From Lachnospiraceae bacterium UBA6403 (lineage in GTDB: Bacteria > Bacillota > Clostridia > Lachnospirales > Lachnospiraceae), in contig DJPV01000017.1 of NCBI GenBank assembly GCA_002437435.1, positions 1 through 14,364 of the forward strand: 14,364 bases of DNA, in the 5' to 3' direction. Below the pieces are notes generated by a model. It was not told the DNA's origin, did no database searches, and saw only the letters and a list, made by a program, of their open reading frames with translations. The position numbers were made by a program, and so were the translations under genes. Shown piece by piece: positions 1-9,060 of the stretch. The stretch's first letter is position 1, and the number at the start of each line of letters is the position of its first letter.

Positions 1-20
1 AATATCACCACGCCTTGCAA

Positions 21-1303
21 TCAATCTGATAATTTTATAACAAATGTATCATCTACTTTTTGAATATACCCTTCATTCGGATAATACGGCATATCCTTTG
101 CCATTTTTTTCGCAGCTTTTTGCGTCTTTTTTTCATAATTTACATTATACTGTTTCCCAAATGCAGCACATAGATAAAGGCAAGCTCTCCGGCTACCATT
201 CGTAGGTTTCTTCTTTTGATAATCCCACTCAAAGCTTGATGCTCCTATAGGTCCTTGTCTTAAGCAAGATGGGTTCAAAGGAGCCACCCATTTTCCTACA
301 AAAATAACATTAGCCTGATCGTTTCCACCTAATAACCCAATCTCATGAATAATATCGGCTCCAACCTCATATTGCTGCATATTACATATATCATCCGTAT
401 AGAACAATGTCTGACTTCGTTCCAACTGACTACCTATAGAAATTACCATGACAATACCTGTAATCAGAACTATCATTTTTTGAAGATATGACGCAGGCAA
501 CATTTTCCAGATCATATAAAATGAATACATTCCCAAAAAAGCAACTGTAAATGTTACCGGAAGTCGTGCCCTGTCAGCAGGAATACCGCCTATTACAATA
601 TTAAGCGCAATCATACATATAACGTTGCCAATAATCATTATAATATAATCAAATTTTAGCCATATATTTTTCTTGCTTAAAAAAAACTTAACCACAAGAA
701 TCAACAAAAGAATAAGGCTTACAAGCAAAATATATCCTGCATATACATCTTTTCCAAATACAATATTCTTAAAATCTCTATATAAATTTCCTATAATCTG
801 CCTTACTGGTTTCTTTCCCCATTTCACCTGAAGATAATCAGATGTTCCCCATTTCATCACTTTACATATCAACATATATGCACAATAGCTAACCAAAAAG
901 TGTACAACTACGATTCCTGTTTTTTTCCAAAAGCATTTGCACACATCCTGCAATGATTCATCATTTGTCATTCTATCAAACATAAGTAAGAGACAGGCTG
1001 AAGCCTCTGTCAAATGTAATCCAGGGAATGATTGGTATGTTCCTATCGCATATGTCGCAAGCAAAAGCGATATAATTAGTTCTATCACATTCAATGCTAT
1101 GCTATTTTCTTTTCCATAAAGCAAAAAGTCAAAAAGCGTGATAAATGATACTGCCTGAAATAATAATGCTATTGCTATTGCACCCTGCTGTAAACTAAAA
1201 TAAAATTGTGTAGCCCATAAAGGACTTTAAATATACATAGAAAAACAATTATAATGCCAGTAACAATAAATAATTTTATTATTTTTCTAATCTCGTTTTT
1301 CAT
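21..1303 (-). pseudogene. Broken GtrII-like (GT-C) membrane glycosyltransferase
   Basis: A well-placed start (AGGAGAG, 7-base spacer, ATG at 1303) opens a frame encoding MKNEIRKIIKLFIVTG and a first membrane helix, but this frame stops at 1175-1177 after 42 codons. The rest of a membrane glycosyltransferase is open in another frame from 1226 to 21 (401 codons), with about eight hydrophobic segments and a C-terminal tail (GASSFEWDY, then MPYYPNEGYIQ and VIKLSD) of the kind I recognise from GtrII-like transferases. The 367-residue reading from a TTG at 1124 has no ribosome site and skips 34 in-frame residues. From memory of the family, the acidic extracytoplasmic loop and helices normally following helix 1 are also missing, so an out-of-frame deletion fits better than one lost base. 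Intact relatives take a sugar from a polyprenyl-phosphate donor and decorate the glycan outside the membrane. A sequencing error remains possible. Confidence 0.65.
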
Positions 1304-1317
1304 CGTGATTCTCTCCT
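1304..1317 (-). promoter_or_regulatory. Ribosome binding site that fixes the start of the broken GT-C gene
   Basis: On the minus strand AGGAGAG (1317-1311) is followed by a 7-base spacer and ATG at 1303. It matches the sites of the other genes in this operon. It shows that translation is meant to begin here and not at the TTG at 1124, and so exposes the frame break downstream. Confidence 0.75.
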
Positions 1318-1335
1318 GAAAATTCTTATACTTAT

Positions 1336-2241
1336 CTAAATTACACCAATTAACATCAAAACCCTTAACATAATCTCTACAGATACCTTATCATTCCATC
1401 TTCCCGGATAACATGCTTTATATATAGATTGAATAAATGAATATCTTTTATTTAAAAAACGTCCTAATATAATTTGATTTTCTTTAGATAATTGATCTTT
1501 ATAACTTCTGTAATACTCTCTTGAATTTTTCGTATAAATTGAAGTATTACTTATCATACCAACCCCTTTTTTTATTTTTTGCAATAAAGTACTAGGTGAA
1601 TTATTACTTTCATGCATTCGATGCTCTGCAACCTCCTGATCATCAAATAATAATTTTCCAAACCCCATAGCTATCATGGAAATATACCAGTCATGGGACT
1701 GTATCTGATGCCAGTTGCTTTTCAAAACTTCATCCCGCATCTGCCTGTTAATTACCATAGCAAATCCATAACAGATTGAACTAGTAATGCTTTTGCGAAA
1801 ACTGTATTTGTTTTTATTCGCATGATAATAACCTATCTTTTTACCATCTTTATTTACTAGTTTGAAATTTGCATGATATGCAATAGGAACATTATTATCA
1901 GTAGGTTGAATTATCTCTATTGCTCGTTCTAATTTTTTCTCATACCAGATATCATCCTGATCACAAAAAGCCCAAAAATCACCTGTTTCTGCCAATTTTA
2001 AAAGTTCAAAAAAACTTCCACAAAATCCAAGATTTTTTTCAACTAATAAAGTATATCTATTTTCGTTTTCTGTATTCTTTATCCAGCGTCTTATAATTTC
2101 TACCGTATGATCTTGAGAACCATCATCGCGTATATATACATGAAAATTTTGGAATGATTGTCTGTTAATACTATTTAATTGTTCTTCTATAAATTTCTCG
2201 CCATTATATGTCGAAATTAAAACATTAACCATAACATACAT
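1336..2241 (-). CDS. RgpB-like GT2 glycosyltransferase, paralogue of the one at 11759-12643
   Basis: A GT-A family 2 transferase with RDDGSQD (38-44), CDQDDIW (93-99), SHDWY (182-186) and EHRMHESNNS (206-215), ending in a basic amphipathic tail (SFIQSIYKACYPGRW). All expected catalytic motifs are intact. It is cytoplasmic and peripheral to the membrane, and probably adds a sugar to the lipid-linked glycan. The ATG at 2241 overlaps the preceding stop as TAATG, which favours translational coupling. No clear Shine-Dalgarno sequence precedes it. The paralogue begins at the residue matching Met4 here, so the start could instead be the ATG at 2232, making the protein 298 residues. The same family occurs at both ends of the AT-rich block, which suggests duplication followed by specialisation for different acceptors. 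Donor sugar unknown. Confidence 0.85.
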   Translation of the reverse strand: MYVMVNVLISTYNGEKFIEEQLNSINRQSFQNFHVYIRDDGSQDHTVEIIRRWIKNTENENRYTLLVEKNLGFCGSFFELLKLAETGDFWAFCDQDDIWYEKKLERAIEIIQPTDNNVPIAYHANFKLVNKDGKKIGYYHANKNKYSFRKSITSSICYGFAMVINRQMRDEVLKSNWHQIQSHDWYISMIAMGFGKLLFDDQEVAEHRMHESNNSPSTLLQKIKKGVGMISNTSIYTKNSREYYRSYKDQLSKENQIILGRFLNKRYSFIQSIYKACYPGRWNDKVSVEIMLRVLMLIGVI

Positions 2242-2243
2242 TA
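2239..2243 (-). promoter_or_regulatory. TAATG stop-start overlap between acyltransferase and GT2
   Basis: The TAA of the acyltransferase gene (2243-2241) shares its final A with the ATG of the next GT2 (2241-2239). The upstream sequence is almost pure A and T, with no recognisable Shine-Dalgarno site. Translation of the GT2 therefore probably depends on ribosomes finishing the acyltransferase. Confidence 0.6.
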
Positions 2244-3308
2244 TATTTTATCTATAAATTTTGTTGAAAAAAAACCCATAAATATGGAAACAATTAATAT
2301 TGCTACTGTAAACATATAAAAAGATTGTGAACGTATTAGCTGAAATAAAGGTGATTTTCCTATCAAATTATAAATAAGTACAATATGCCATATATATATA
2401 CCATATTCATACTTTGATAACCAAAGCAAAAACTTTTTAATATATTTAAAAGGAAATGGGCAACGATTAAAACAAAACAATATTCCTGCAAGGATTAATG
2501 CCAATACCGAATGCCATATGTAACTTAATAAATTATTAGTATACAGACCTATTTTATCTATAACTGTAATCCAAAATATCATAACTACAAATAAAACAAT
2601 AACACCTATCCACCAATACCATTTCTTATCTTGTTTTCTTTCTGTGCATACCTTTGCTATAACCATTCCTACAACAAAATTATCCAGTGTATCCAATAAT
2701 TGTCTACCATAAACAAAAAAATAAGTTCCATTTAATTCCGTATTATGTGCAATATAATTATAAATTAGACATTTACTTCCAATAGAAACAATTATTGCTA
2801 AAAACAAAATAATCCATTTATTTTTCTCAATTAATTTTTGCAAAGGTAATGCAATCAAATAAAATTGAAAAATTGTCGCAAGCGCCCACATGGCTCCATT
2901 TATAGAGCCATGTGTTGTAACAAATAAATTCTGAAAGAAAAAAATATGAGAAAAAATATGACATATGCCTTGGGGGGTTAATAAAAAACCAGCACAATCA
3001 GTTAATAACAACATGATTGCTAAACAAACATAATATTGCGGGACGATACGTGTAATTCTCTTTTTCATAAATGCTATCCAAGTATACCCTTTTCCATCTT
3101 TATTTTCAGCATTTATAATAGAATACGCTATTCCAAATCCACTCAAAACAAAAAATAAAGTTACTCCAATCTCTCCACCATACCCAATTAATTTATCCAC
3201 ATATAATACATGTGATAATGTAGGCATTGTGATAGCAAAACAATGATACACTATTATCGTTATTATTGCCAAACTTCGCAACATATCCACATTCTCATAT
3301 CTTTTCAT
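2241..3308 (-). CDS. AT3-family membrane acyltransferase (polysaccharide O-acetyltransferase-like)
   Basis: A 355-residue integral membrane protein with about ten hydrophobic segments, the usual length for a stand-alone acyltransferase-3 protein. The N-terminus carries the family R-X10-H motif (Arg11 to His22), then FFVLSGFGI (52-60), the RXXR motif RITR (84-87) and a WALATIFQFYL segment (141-151). AT3 enzymes move acetyl or other acyl groups across the membrane onto surface glycans. No SGNH esterase-like domain is attached. It would O-acylate the polysaccharide made by this locus, or its lipid-linked precursor. The target sugar cannot be read. The ATG lies one base after the stop of the 1910-residue gene, and its GGAGGG ribosome site is inside that gene's last codons, so translation is probably coupled. 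Its own stop overlaps the next start by one base. Confidence 0.88.
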   Translation of the reverse strand: MKRYENVDMLRSLAIITIIVYHCFAITMPTLSHVLYVDKLIGYGGEIGVTLFFVLSGFGIAYSIINAENKDGKGYTWIAFMKKRITRIVPQYYVCLAIMLLLTDCAGFLLTPQGICHIFSHIFFFQNLFVTTHGSINGAMWALATIFQFYLIALPLQKLIEKNKWIILFLAIIVSIGSKCLIYNYIAHNTELNGTYFFVYGRQLLDTLDNFVVGMVIAKVCTERKQDKKWYWWIGVIVLFVVMIFWITVIDKIGLYTNNLLSYIWHSVLALILAGILFCFNRCPFPFKYIKKFLLWLSKYEYGIYIWHIVLIYNLIGKSPLFQLIRSQSFYMFTVAILIVSIFMGFFSTKFIDKI

Positions 3309-3309
3309 C

Positions 3310-6300
3310 TTATTCCCTCCAAATTAAATCATCAAGCGGAGCACATAAAGTTGTTTTATTATTTATACAATATTCAAAAGCTTCCTGTGCAATATCATTT
3401 CTTAATTTTTCTGATTCAATCAAATCTCGCAATTTATTTTCCCATTCATTTTCATCATGGCAAATAATCGCGTTCTTTCCATCTGCTACACACTGCTCTA
3501 GTTCCTCATTCCAACTCATAATAGTTGGAACCTTTACAAGTGCAGCTTCCATCCACTTATTTTCGGATTTACACGAATGGAAAAATGAATATTCCAGTGG
3601 CATTAAATTAATATCTACTGTTTGAATCAATGCTGGAAGTTTTTTCCAATCGACAAAATCAAAACGAATTATACGACTGCTGAACTCGTTGAAGTTATTG
3701 TCCAAATTTAACACTCCACCAATTTTCAAATATAGATTATCATATTTCTGCATCAGATTTCTGATAACATGCGATATCAATTGGAAATCTGCATCATGCG
3801 TCTTAGACCCACTAAAATAACCTAATATAACTTTCTCTTTATCCTTCTTTTTTCCGATAACCTTAAGTGACTCTACTAACATTTCTGCACTAGCTATATT
3901 CCTGTTAACTATAACCGGCTTGTTTGGATAGCATTCTTGAATGCCCTTTTTCATACAATTAGTTGAAGTTATAAATGAATCAACCTCATCCATACAGGAT
4001 CTAATTTTAGCACTATATTTATCAAAGTCTTTGTATTCTGCATCTTTCAAGAAATCAAATTCTTTTATTGCTTCATAATTAAAAATATAATCATCAATAT
4101 CATATAATACTTTTTTACCCGCATGATGAAATACCTGAATTATCTGATCAAGTTTTTCATTTTTTCTACAGCGATAAATAATTAACCGATTATATTGGTC
4201 AATTATGTCGATATCTACATCTTTTACTTCTATAAAATCAGATTGTATTCCCCGATATAATAACTGTTCTGCAAGATGTTCTACCCTGTAGCGAGATGAA
4301 AATGATATATACTCTGCAACAAAAAGTATTTTATCGTTGTGAACCACCGGCAATTTATTTTTTTTCTGATAGTCAACGATTTCTTTAACTGCGCTTTCAC
4401 CAGAAATAGAAGACAAAATAAGCCCCTTATCGTAGTTTTTCACACGTTCCGCCGGTGCTCCTATGTTAAACACTGCTACAGGAATATTCATTTCCATAAT
4501 TTCCTGTGTTGTGTACGAAAATGTTTCCGGCCAAATAGAAGGAATTAAAAATATATCTATATCATATTGATAAATTTTTTTAGGTAATTCACCAACGCTA
4601 TATTTACCTGTTACAATAAATCTTTTATTTTCTATCTTTACTTGTTCATCCAGATATCCGATTAAAACAATATTTATATCTAAATGTTCCTTTTCAATGT
4701 AATCCAACATTTCTCTTACAATTGGTGCTCCTTTATGCTCAGAAAGAACGCCAAGAATCCCTATATTAAGTGTTGGTAATATTTTGTGTGTTTTTTGTAA
4801 TTTAGGCATATACAATACACTATGTGGTATATACACAGTTGATAATCCCTCACCATACTGCTTCTGTAAAATATGTTCGGAGTCATGTGAAAAACATATG
4901 ATCTCATCACATCCAACTAAAAACTGTTTCCAGTTCTTTTTCCAGAATCCCATATTCTGATATGCTGGATAATTATTTACACATTTCTCCAAGTTACATG
5001 TATCACAATTTTCTACATTACAATACTTTTTTTCTCCATTTAATAAATTAATAGTTGGGCAAATAGAAAAGTAATCATGCATCAGCATTATTAATCTAGC
5101 ATTAGTTTTTTTCTTATACTGCAATATTTGTTCTAGTATTTCATATAAGTTTGGATATGTGACTAAATTATTAATTACTACTTCATCCATACAGTATTGA
5201 TTTAAAATTTCCCACAAAGCATGAGTATCCGAAACCGAATACCGAACTTTATATTTATTATAGAACAAACTTATATTGTATACATTATGAAGATAATTAT
5301 ATACAACAATTAGTACAACTTCACCATTTGCACATTTTTCTTCTTTCTTCTTTTCAAGATAATCATTAGCTCCACCACCTAATGCATGATTAAAATATAA
5401 TGTCTTTTTGCAATTTAATTTTAATGACAAATCAAATAAAGCAAATTCGCGAATTTCTCTAGCAGGATCTTCTGAACAATATGTTGCAACATCAATCTCA
5501 TATGATGGATGTTTTGCTAAAAGCTTTAATCTATGATCTTCCAATAATCTCTTTTTCTCCTCACTTGGAAAGCTACCACCATGATTATGAAAAACAAATA
5601 AATTACATATATGCACATTACGATATCCTGCTTTTATAGCTCGCTGACACCAATCATTCTCCTCTGCATATCCCTTTCCGAAGTTTTCTTCATCCAAATA
5701 ACCAATGTCTTTTAAAGCATATTTATTCATTCCCATACAAAAACCTACTCCTGTCGGCATGTCATATTGAATAGGTTTTAACTTTGCAAAGGTTGTATCA
5801 ATTTGCTCTACATTCAAATTACCAAACAGCTTATTGTCGCTACAAAAATCAGGAAAGCTACAGATAGTTCCACTATTTGTAAATGGCGTTGTACTTGCAA
5901 TCTTGACATCATCAAAGATAGGTTGCATTAACCTTTCCAGCCAATTTTCTGGGAGTTCAATATCTGTATTAACAATTGCAACATGCCCCTCCGCAACTTC
6001 TAACCCTCTATTAACCGACTTAAGAAATCCCAGATTTTCTTCATTCTCCAACAGTATAACTTCTGGGTGCAGCGAAGAAAAATCATGTAAATATGGCGAT
6101 ATTCTTTCATCCGGACTCTTATCATTAATTAAAATTAACTGAAATGGAACTTTAGTTCTATAAATTCCCTTAAATAATTTCTCAAGATAATGTAAGCCAT
6201 TATAAATAGGTATAATAATACTTACTGTTTCATCTGTTTTATAAGTGTATTTATCTCCTGCCTGAATCATTATGTCTTTTTCATAACTGTATAAATCAGG

Positions 6301-9042
6301 ATATACGGTTTGGACGCTTGTATCATAAATTACATTAGGTAACTTTCTTAATCGCAAAAACTCTTTGAAATTAGAAGGCTTTAAATAAAACAAATATGGT
6401 TTTATACCATTTTTTTTCATTTCATCAAGATAAAATTTTCCTTCTGAAAAAAGCGATAATCCACATGTTCCAATTTCTTTCGTTTCTTTTTTATTGTTCC
6501 GTATATATTGAATGAAAATCTGCCCTTTTTTTAAGTTTCTAACTTCCCACTCCGCAACAAAACCACAATAAAGCAAAGAATCATCCTTAAATGTTTCCGC
6601 CACATCTTCACGCTTTATATTTGTAACCGTATTTAATTTTTTTATATAATCCCCTTTTTTGTAAACAACAGAAAACGAAGTTATTGTCTCATCTGGAATC
6701 ATCCATCCCTGAACAGATAAATGATTGTCCAAATATCGACATATGTCTATATTAATAACCGGCTCATTATGTGTTTCTTCATGTTTTCCGCTTAACATTC
6801 TTATCCAATTGGTCCCTTTCCATATAACTGAACTCTGAATTTCATCCAATGTATGCTGATAATAGTCCAAATCAGATTTCATAGTCTGCATTTCTTCTTT
6901 TATCTGATTTAATACTTCTTTACATGATTTTTCTTCTTCCACCACAACATTTATTTCTTTTCTTAACCGTTCATTTTCACTGTCTTTTTGTTCTATATCC
7001 TTTTTCTGTTCAGATATTTCATTTTCAAGATCATGAGCAGTTAAAAACTTAATATTACCGATAACCCTTATTTTATTTGCATGATCAATATTCAATACAT
7101 ACCATGGATCATCTGTATAAAAATAATCTTTTTGCTTTTTACAGCCATTATGATATGTGTATTCTGTAATTTCATCATCAACTATAAAACTAGTTTCACA
7201 TTCACACGCTCTTTCTGTCGGATCCCAGCGTATACTATGAATATTATTATATTTATTTAAATCATACGTAATAGTAAATTGACCATCTGTACCTATTTTG
7301 GTCTCAGTCGCTATAACATCAGCTTCATTAAACCCTTTCCCTCTATTAATATATAATTTTGAATGCAAATATCGTTCTTCTTCCAGTTCCTGTATAATTG
7401 TATCCAGTGAAAAAGGAATTTCCGGTTGAGCAAATTTTTCTAAAAATCCGCTTCCAACATATTTGTAAGCAAAATGTTTTGCCCACGCCAAAAAAACATT
7501 CTCATCTTCCGATGAAATGTTAAACCAGGTCTGCATTATTCTTCTATCCAATACTGCGTAATATTCTGGACGCTTATTATATAGTTCATTTATCGCACGC
7601 CAAATAATGAATTCCGTTGGAACTGGTATTGGAAAAACCCATTCGCAATCAATAATAACATAGCGATCATTTAATTTATAAATATTATCCAATATAAGAT
7701 CAACATTTGCTGGATTTACGCATTTATATGTTCGATCCGTTTTTTCAGATCCAAAAAGTTCGATAAATTTATCTGAATAAAAACTATTACTTTCCTGTGT
7801 TGCCGGAAAAATGTTCGAATATATTTCTTTTAATAATTGTTCAGTACCTTCAATATCTCTATTGTCCAATGCTTCACAAATAACAGAATTCATATTTTTT
7901 TCTTTTAAATATGAATATTGGCATAACTCTAAATTTTCTGTTTCGTCCGCTAAATAATTGACTTTACCATATGCAATATTGCTACTGGTTTTTATATTTA
8001 AAATATGTGAGGAACTTTCAACAGTTAATGGATATTTCTCAACTTTTCGTTCTCCACGTTTATTTGCAATTATCCGCGTTCCAATTTGAAATTTTGGTGC
8101 TCGCTCACTATTAATTTTGGCATACAAGATTTGATTTTCATCTTTATTTTCAGACTCAGATTCTATAGTAGCCTCCACTAAAAAAGAATTAGCAAATTTG
8201 TCAGCTATTTTTTCTTTACGCAATATACTGAACACATGTTCCTGTTTGAAAAAATTAACCCGATCTTTTTCATACTGTTTGCACGATCTTCCATATTCCA
8301 TTGTATTAATCGTATCATCAGTAAAAATTTCCTGTGGAAATTTATAATCAGGATATGGATAGAAAAACTTTACCTTCTGAAGCCCTGCCTCGCAACAAAT
8401 ATCCTTCATCTCTGTTTTACTAAATGTTCGAACTGTACTGACTCCCTGATAATTGTTTAAACCTAAAAAATGAATATTCGTATGATCTTCAGAAGATCCT
8501 GCAAAATATTTTAGACCTAATCTATTTTCTATTGCTATCAACATTTTACCCGTGGGCTTCATATATGCTACAGTATTCTTCAAAAAATCCACATATGGAT
8601 TATCTCCTTCTGTAAAACTTCCAGCATATTCAAATACTCCATTTAAAATTACATAATCAAACTTTTTGTCAAAGTTTATATCATTTAAATTACCAACATA
8701 TATTGTAAGATTATCATATTTCTTATGTCGCTCATAATTAATGGCTGCACGTCTCTTTGATAATTCTACTGACGTAACATTGGAACATTTATTACATAAT
8801 ATTCCCGTAATAGCTCCACAACCAGCTCCGATTTCTAATACATCAGCATTTTTCTTAAAAGAATACCAGTTTAAAATATTTTCTCTCATTGGAGATAAAT
8901 GATATAAGATTGGAAATGAAAGTTCATCTTCTATATCATGAATGTCCTGATTTTCTTTTACTATCTTTAATATCTCATTTTCAACATCCCCATCTGAATA
9001 CAAATCCTCGCCATTATAATAATCTAAATTAAAAACAGCCAT
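3310..9042 (-). CDS. 1910-residue multidomain assembly protein: methyltransferase, kinase-like, coiled coil, GT2, GT4, GT4
   Basis: Domains in order. (a) Class I SAM methyltransferase, about 55-250, with motif I LEIGAGCG (69-76), acidic Glu93 after strand 2, and NRLGLKYF (173-180). (b) Kinase-like domain, about 255-550, with a candidate strand-3 Lys309, catalytic-loop-like Asp448 and Asn453, and a metal-Asp candidate D465 in IIDCEW. (c) Beta-rich segment, about 560-668. (d) Coiled coil, about 669-735. (e) Beta-rich accessory module, about 760-865. (f) GT2, about 935-1185, with IPIYNG, NTD (1025-1027) and AEENDW (1126-1131). (g) GT4-like, about 1215-1560, with a five-cysteine cluster (1328-1354) and PETFSYTTQE. 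(h) GT4-like, about 1570-1905, with SENKWMEAA (1826-1834). No signal peptide or membrane helix is seen, so it is cytoplasmic. It probably builds and terminates the polymer. AGGAGAG 6 bases before the ATG fixes the start. Parts a, b and d recall WbdD. The domain calls for the GTs and methyltransferase are firm; the kinase is moderate. Confidence 0.9.
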   Translation of the reverse strand: MAVFNLDYYNGEDLYSDGDVENEILKIVKENQDIHDIEDELSFPILYHLSPMRENILNWYSFKKNADVLEIGAGCGAITGILCNKCSNVTSVELSKRRAAINYERHKKYDNLTIYVGNLNDINFDKKFDYVILNGVFEYAGSFTEGDNPYVDFLKNTVAYMKPTGKMLIAIENRLGLKYFAGSSEDHTNIHFLGLNNYQGVSTVRTFSKTEMKDICCEAGLQKVKFFYPYPDYKFPQEIFTDDTINTMEYGRSCKQYEKDRVNFFKQEHVFSILRKEKIADKFANSFLVEATIESESENKDENQILYAKINSERAPKFQIGTRIIANKRGERKVEKYPLTVESSSHILNIKTSSNIAYGKVNYLADETENLELCQYSYLKEKNMNSVICEALDNRDIEGTEQLLKEIYSNIFPATQESNSFYSDKFIELFGSEKTDRTYKCVNPANVDLILDNIYKLNDRYVIIDCEWVFPIPVPTEFIIWRAINELYNKRPEYYAVLDRRIMQTWFNISSEDENVFLAWAKHFAYKYVGSGFLEKFAQPEIPFSLDTIIQELEEERYLHSKLYINRGKGFNEADVIATETKIGTDGQFTITYDLNKYNNIHSIRWDPTERACECETSFIVDDEITEYTYHNGCKKQKDYFYTDDPWYVLNIDHANKIRVIGNIKFLTAHDLENEISEQKKDIEQKDSENERLRKEINVVVEEEKSCKEVLNQIKEEMQTMKSDLDYYQHTLDEIQSSVIWKGTNWIRMLSGKHEETHNEPVINIDICRYLDNHLSVQGWMIPDETITSFSVVYKKGDYIKKLNTVTNIKREDVAETFKDDSLLYCGFVAEWEVRNLKKGQIFIQYIRNNKKETKEIGTCGLSLFSEGKFYLDEMKKNGIKPYLFYLKPSNFKEFLRLRKLPNVIYDTSVQTVYPDLYSYEKDIMIQAGDKYTYKTDETVSIIIPIYNGLHYLEKLFKGIYRTKVPFQLILINDKSPDERISPYLHDFSSLHPEVILLENEENLGFLKSVNRGLEVAEGHVAIVNTDIELPENWLERLMQPIFDDVKIASTTPFTNSGTICSFPDFCSDNKLFGNLNVEQIDTTFAKLKPIQYDMPTGVGFCMGMNKYALKDIGYLDEENFGKGYAEENDWCQRAIKAGYRNVHICNLFVFHNHGGSFPSEEKKRLLEDHRLKLLAKHPSYEIDVATYCSEDPAREIREFALFDLSLKLNCKKTLYFNHALGGGANDYLEKKKEEKCANGEVVLIVVYNYLHNVYNISLFYNKYKVRYSVSDTHALWEILNQYCMDEVVINNLVTYPNLYEILEQILQYKKKTNARLIMLMHDYFSICPTINLLNGEKKYCNVENCDTCNLEKCVNNYPAYQNMGFWKKNWKQFLVGCDEIICFSHDSEHILQKQYGEGLSTVYIPHSVLYMPKLQKTHKILPTLNIGILGVLSEHKGAPIVREMLDYIEKEHLDINIVLIGYLDEQVKIENKRFIVTGKYSVGELPKKIYQYDIDIFLIPSIWPETFSYTTQEIMEMNIPVAVFNIGAPAERVKNYDKGLILSSISGESAVKEIVDYQKKNKLPVVHNDKILFVAEYISFSSRYRVEHLAEQLLYRGIQSDFIEVKDVDIDIIDQYNRLIIYRCRKNEKLDQIIQVFHHAGKKVLYDIDDYIFNYEAIKEFDFLKDAEYKDFDKYSAKIRSCMDEVDSFITSTNCMKKGIQECYPNKPVIVNRNIASAEMLVESLKVIGKKKDKEKVILGYFSGSKTHDADFQLISHVIRNLMQKYDNLYLKIGGVLNLDNNFNEFSSRIIRFDFVDWKKLPALIQTVDINLMPLEYSFFHSCKSENKWMEAALVKVPTIMSWNEELEQCVADGKNAIICHDENEWENKLRDLIESEKLRNDIAQEAFEYCINNKTTLCAPLDDLIWRE

Positions 9043-9060
9043 TATTCGCTCTCCTATATA

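Noticed and set aside
1..20. Start of a further gene after the GT-C stop (TTG or GTG codons follow the TGA)
   Set aside because: Only 20 bases remain, which is too little to support a start or a product.
21..1124. Intact 367-residue protein starting from TTG at 1124
   Set aside because: No ribosome site lies before this TTG, the frame is open for 34 more membrane-like residues upstream, and a better start with a strong site exists at 1303 in another frame.
1175..1240. Programmed -1 ribosomal frameshift joining the two frames of the GT-C gene
   Set aside because: The local TTT AAA GTC does not form a canonical X XXY YYZ slippery heptamer in the reading frame, I see no obvious downstream stem, and expected protein sequence seems to be missing at the junction.
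3243..3625. Plus-strand open frames over the acyltransferase/giant-protein junction
   Set aside because: They are antisense to strongly supported coding regions, overlap each other, and have compositions expected of AT-rich complement strands.
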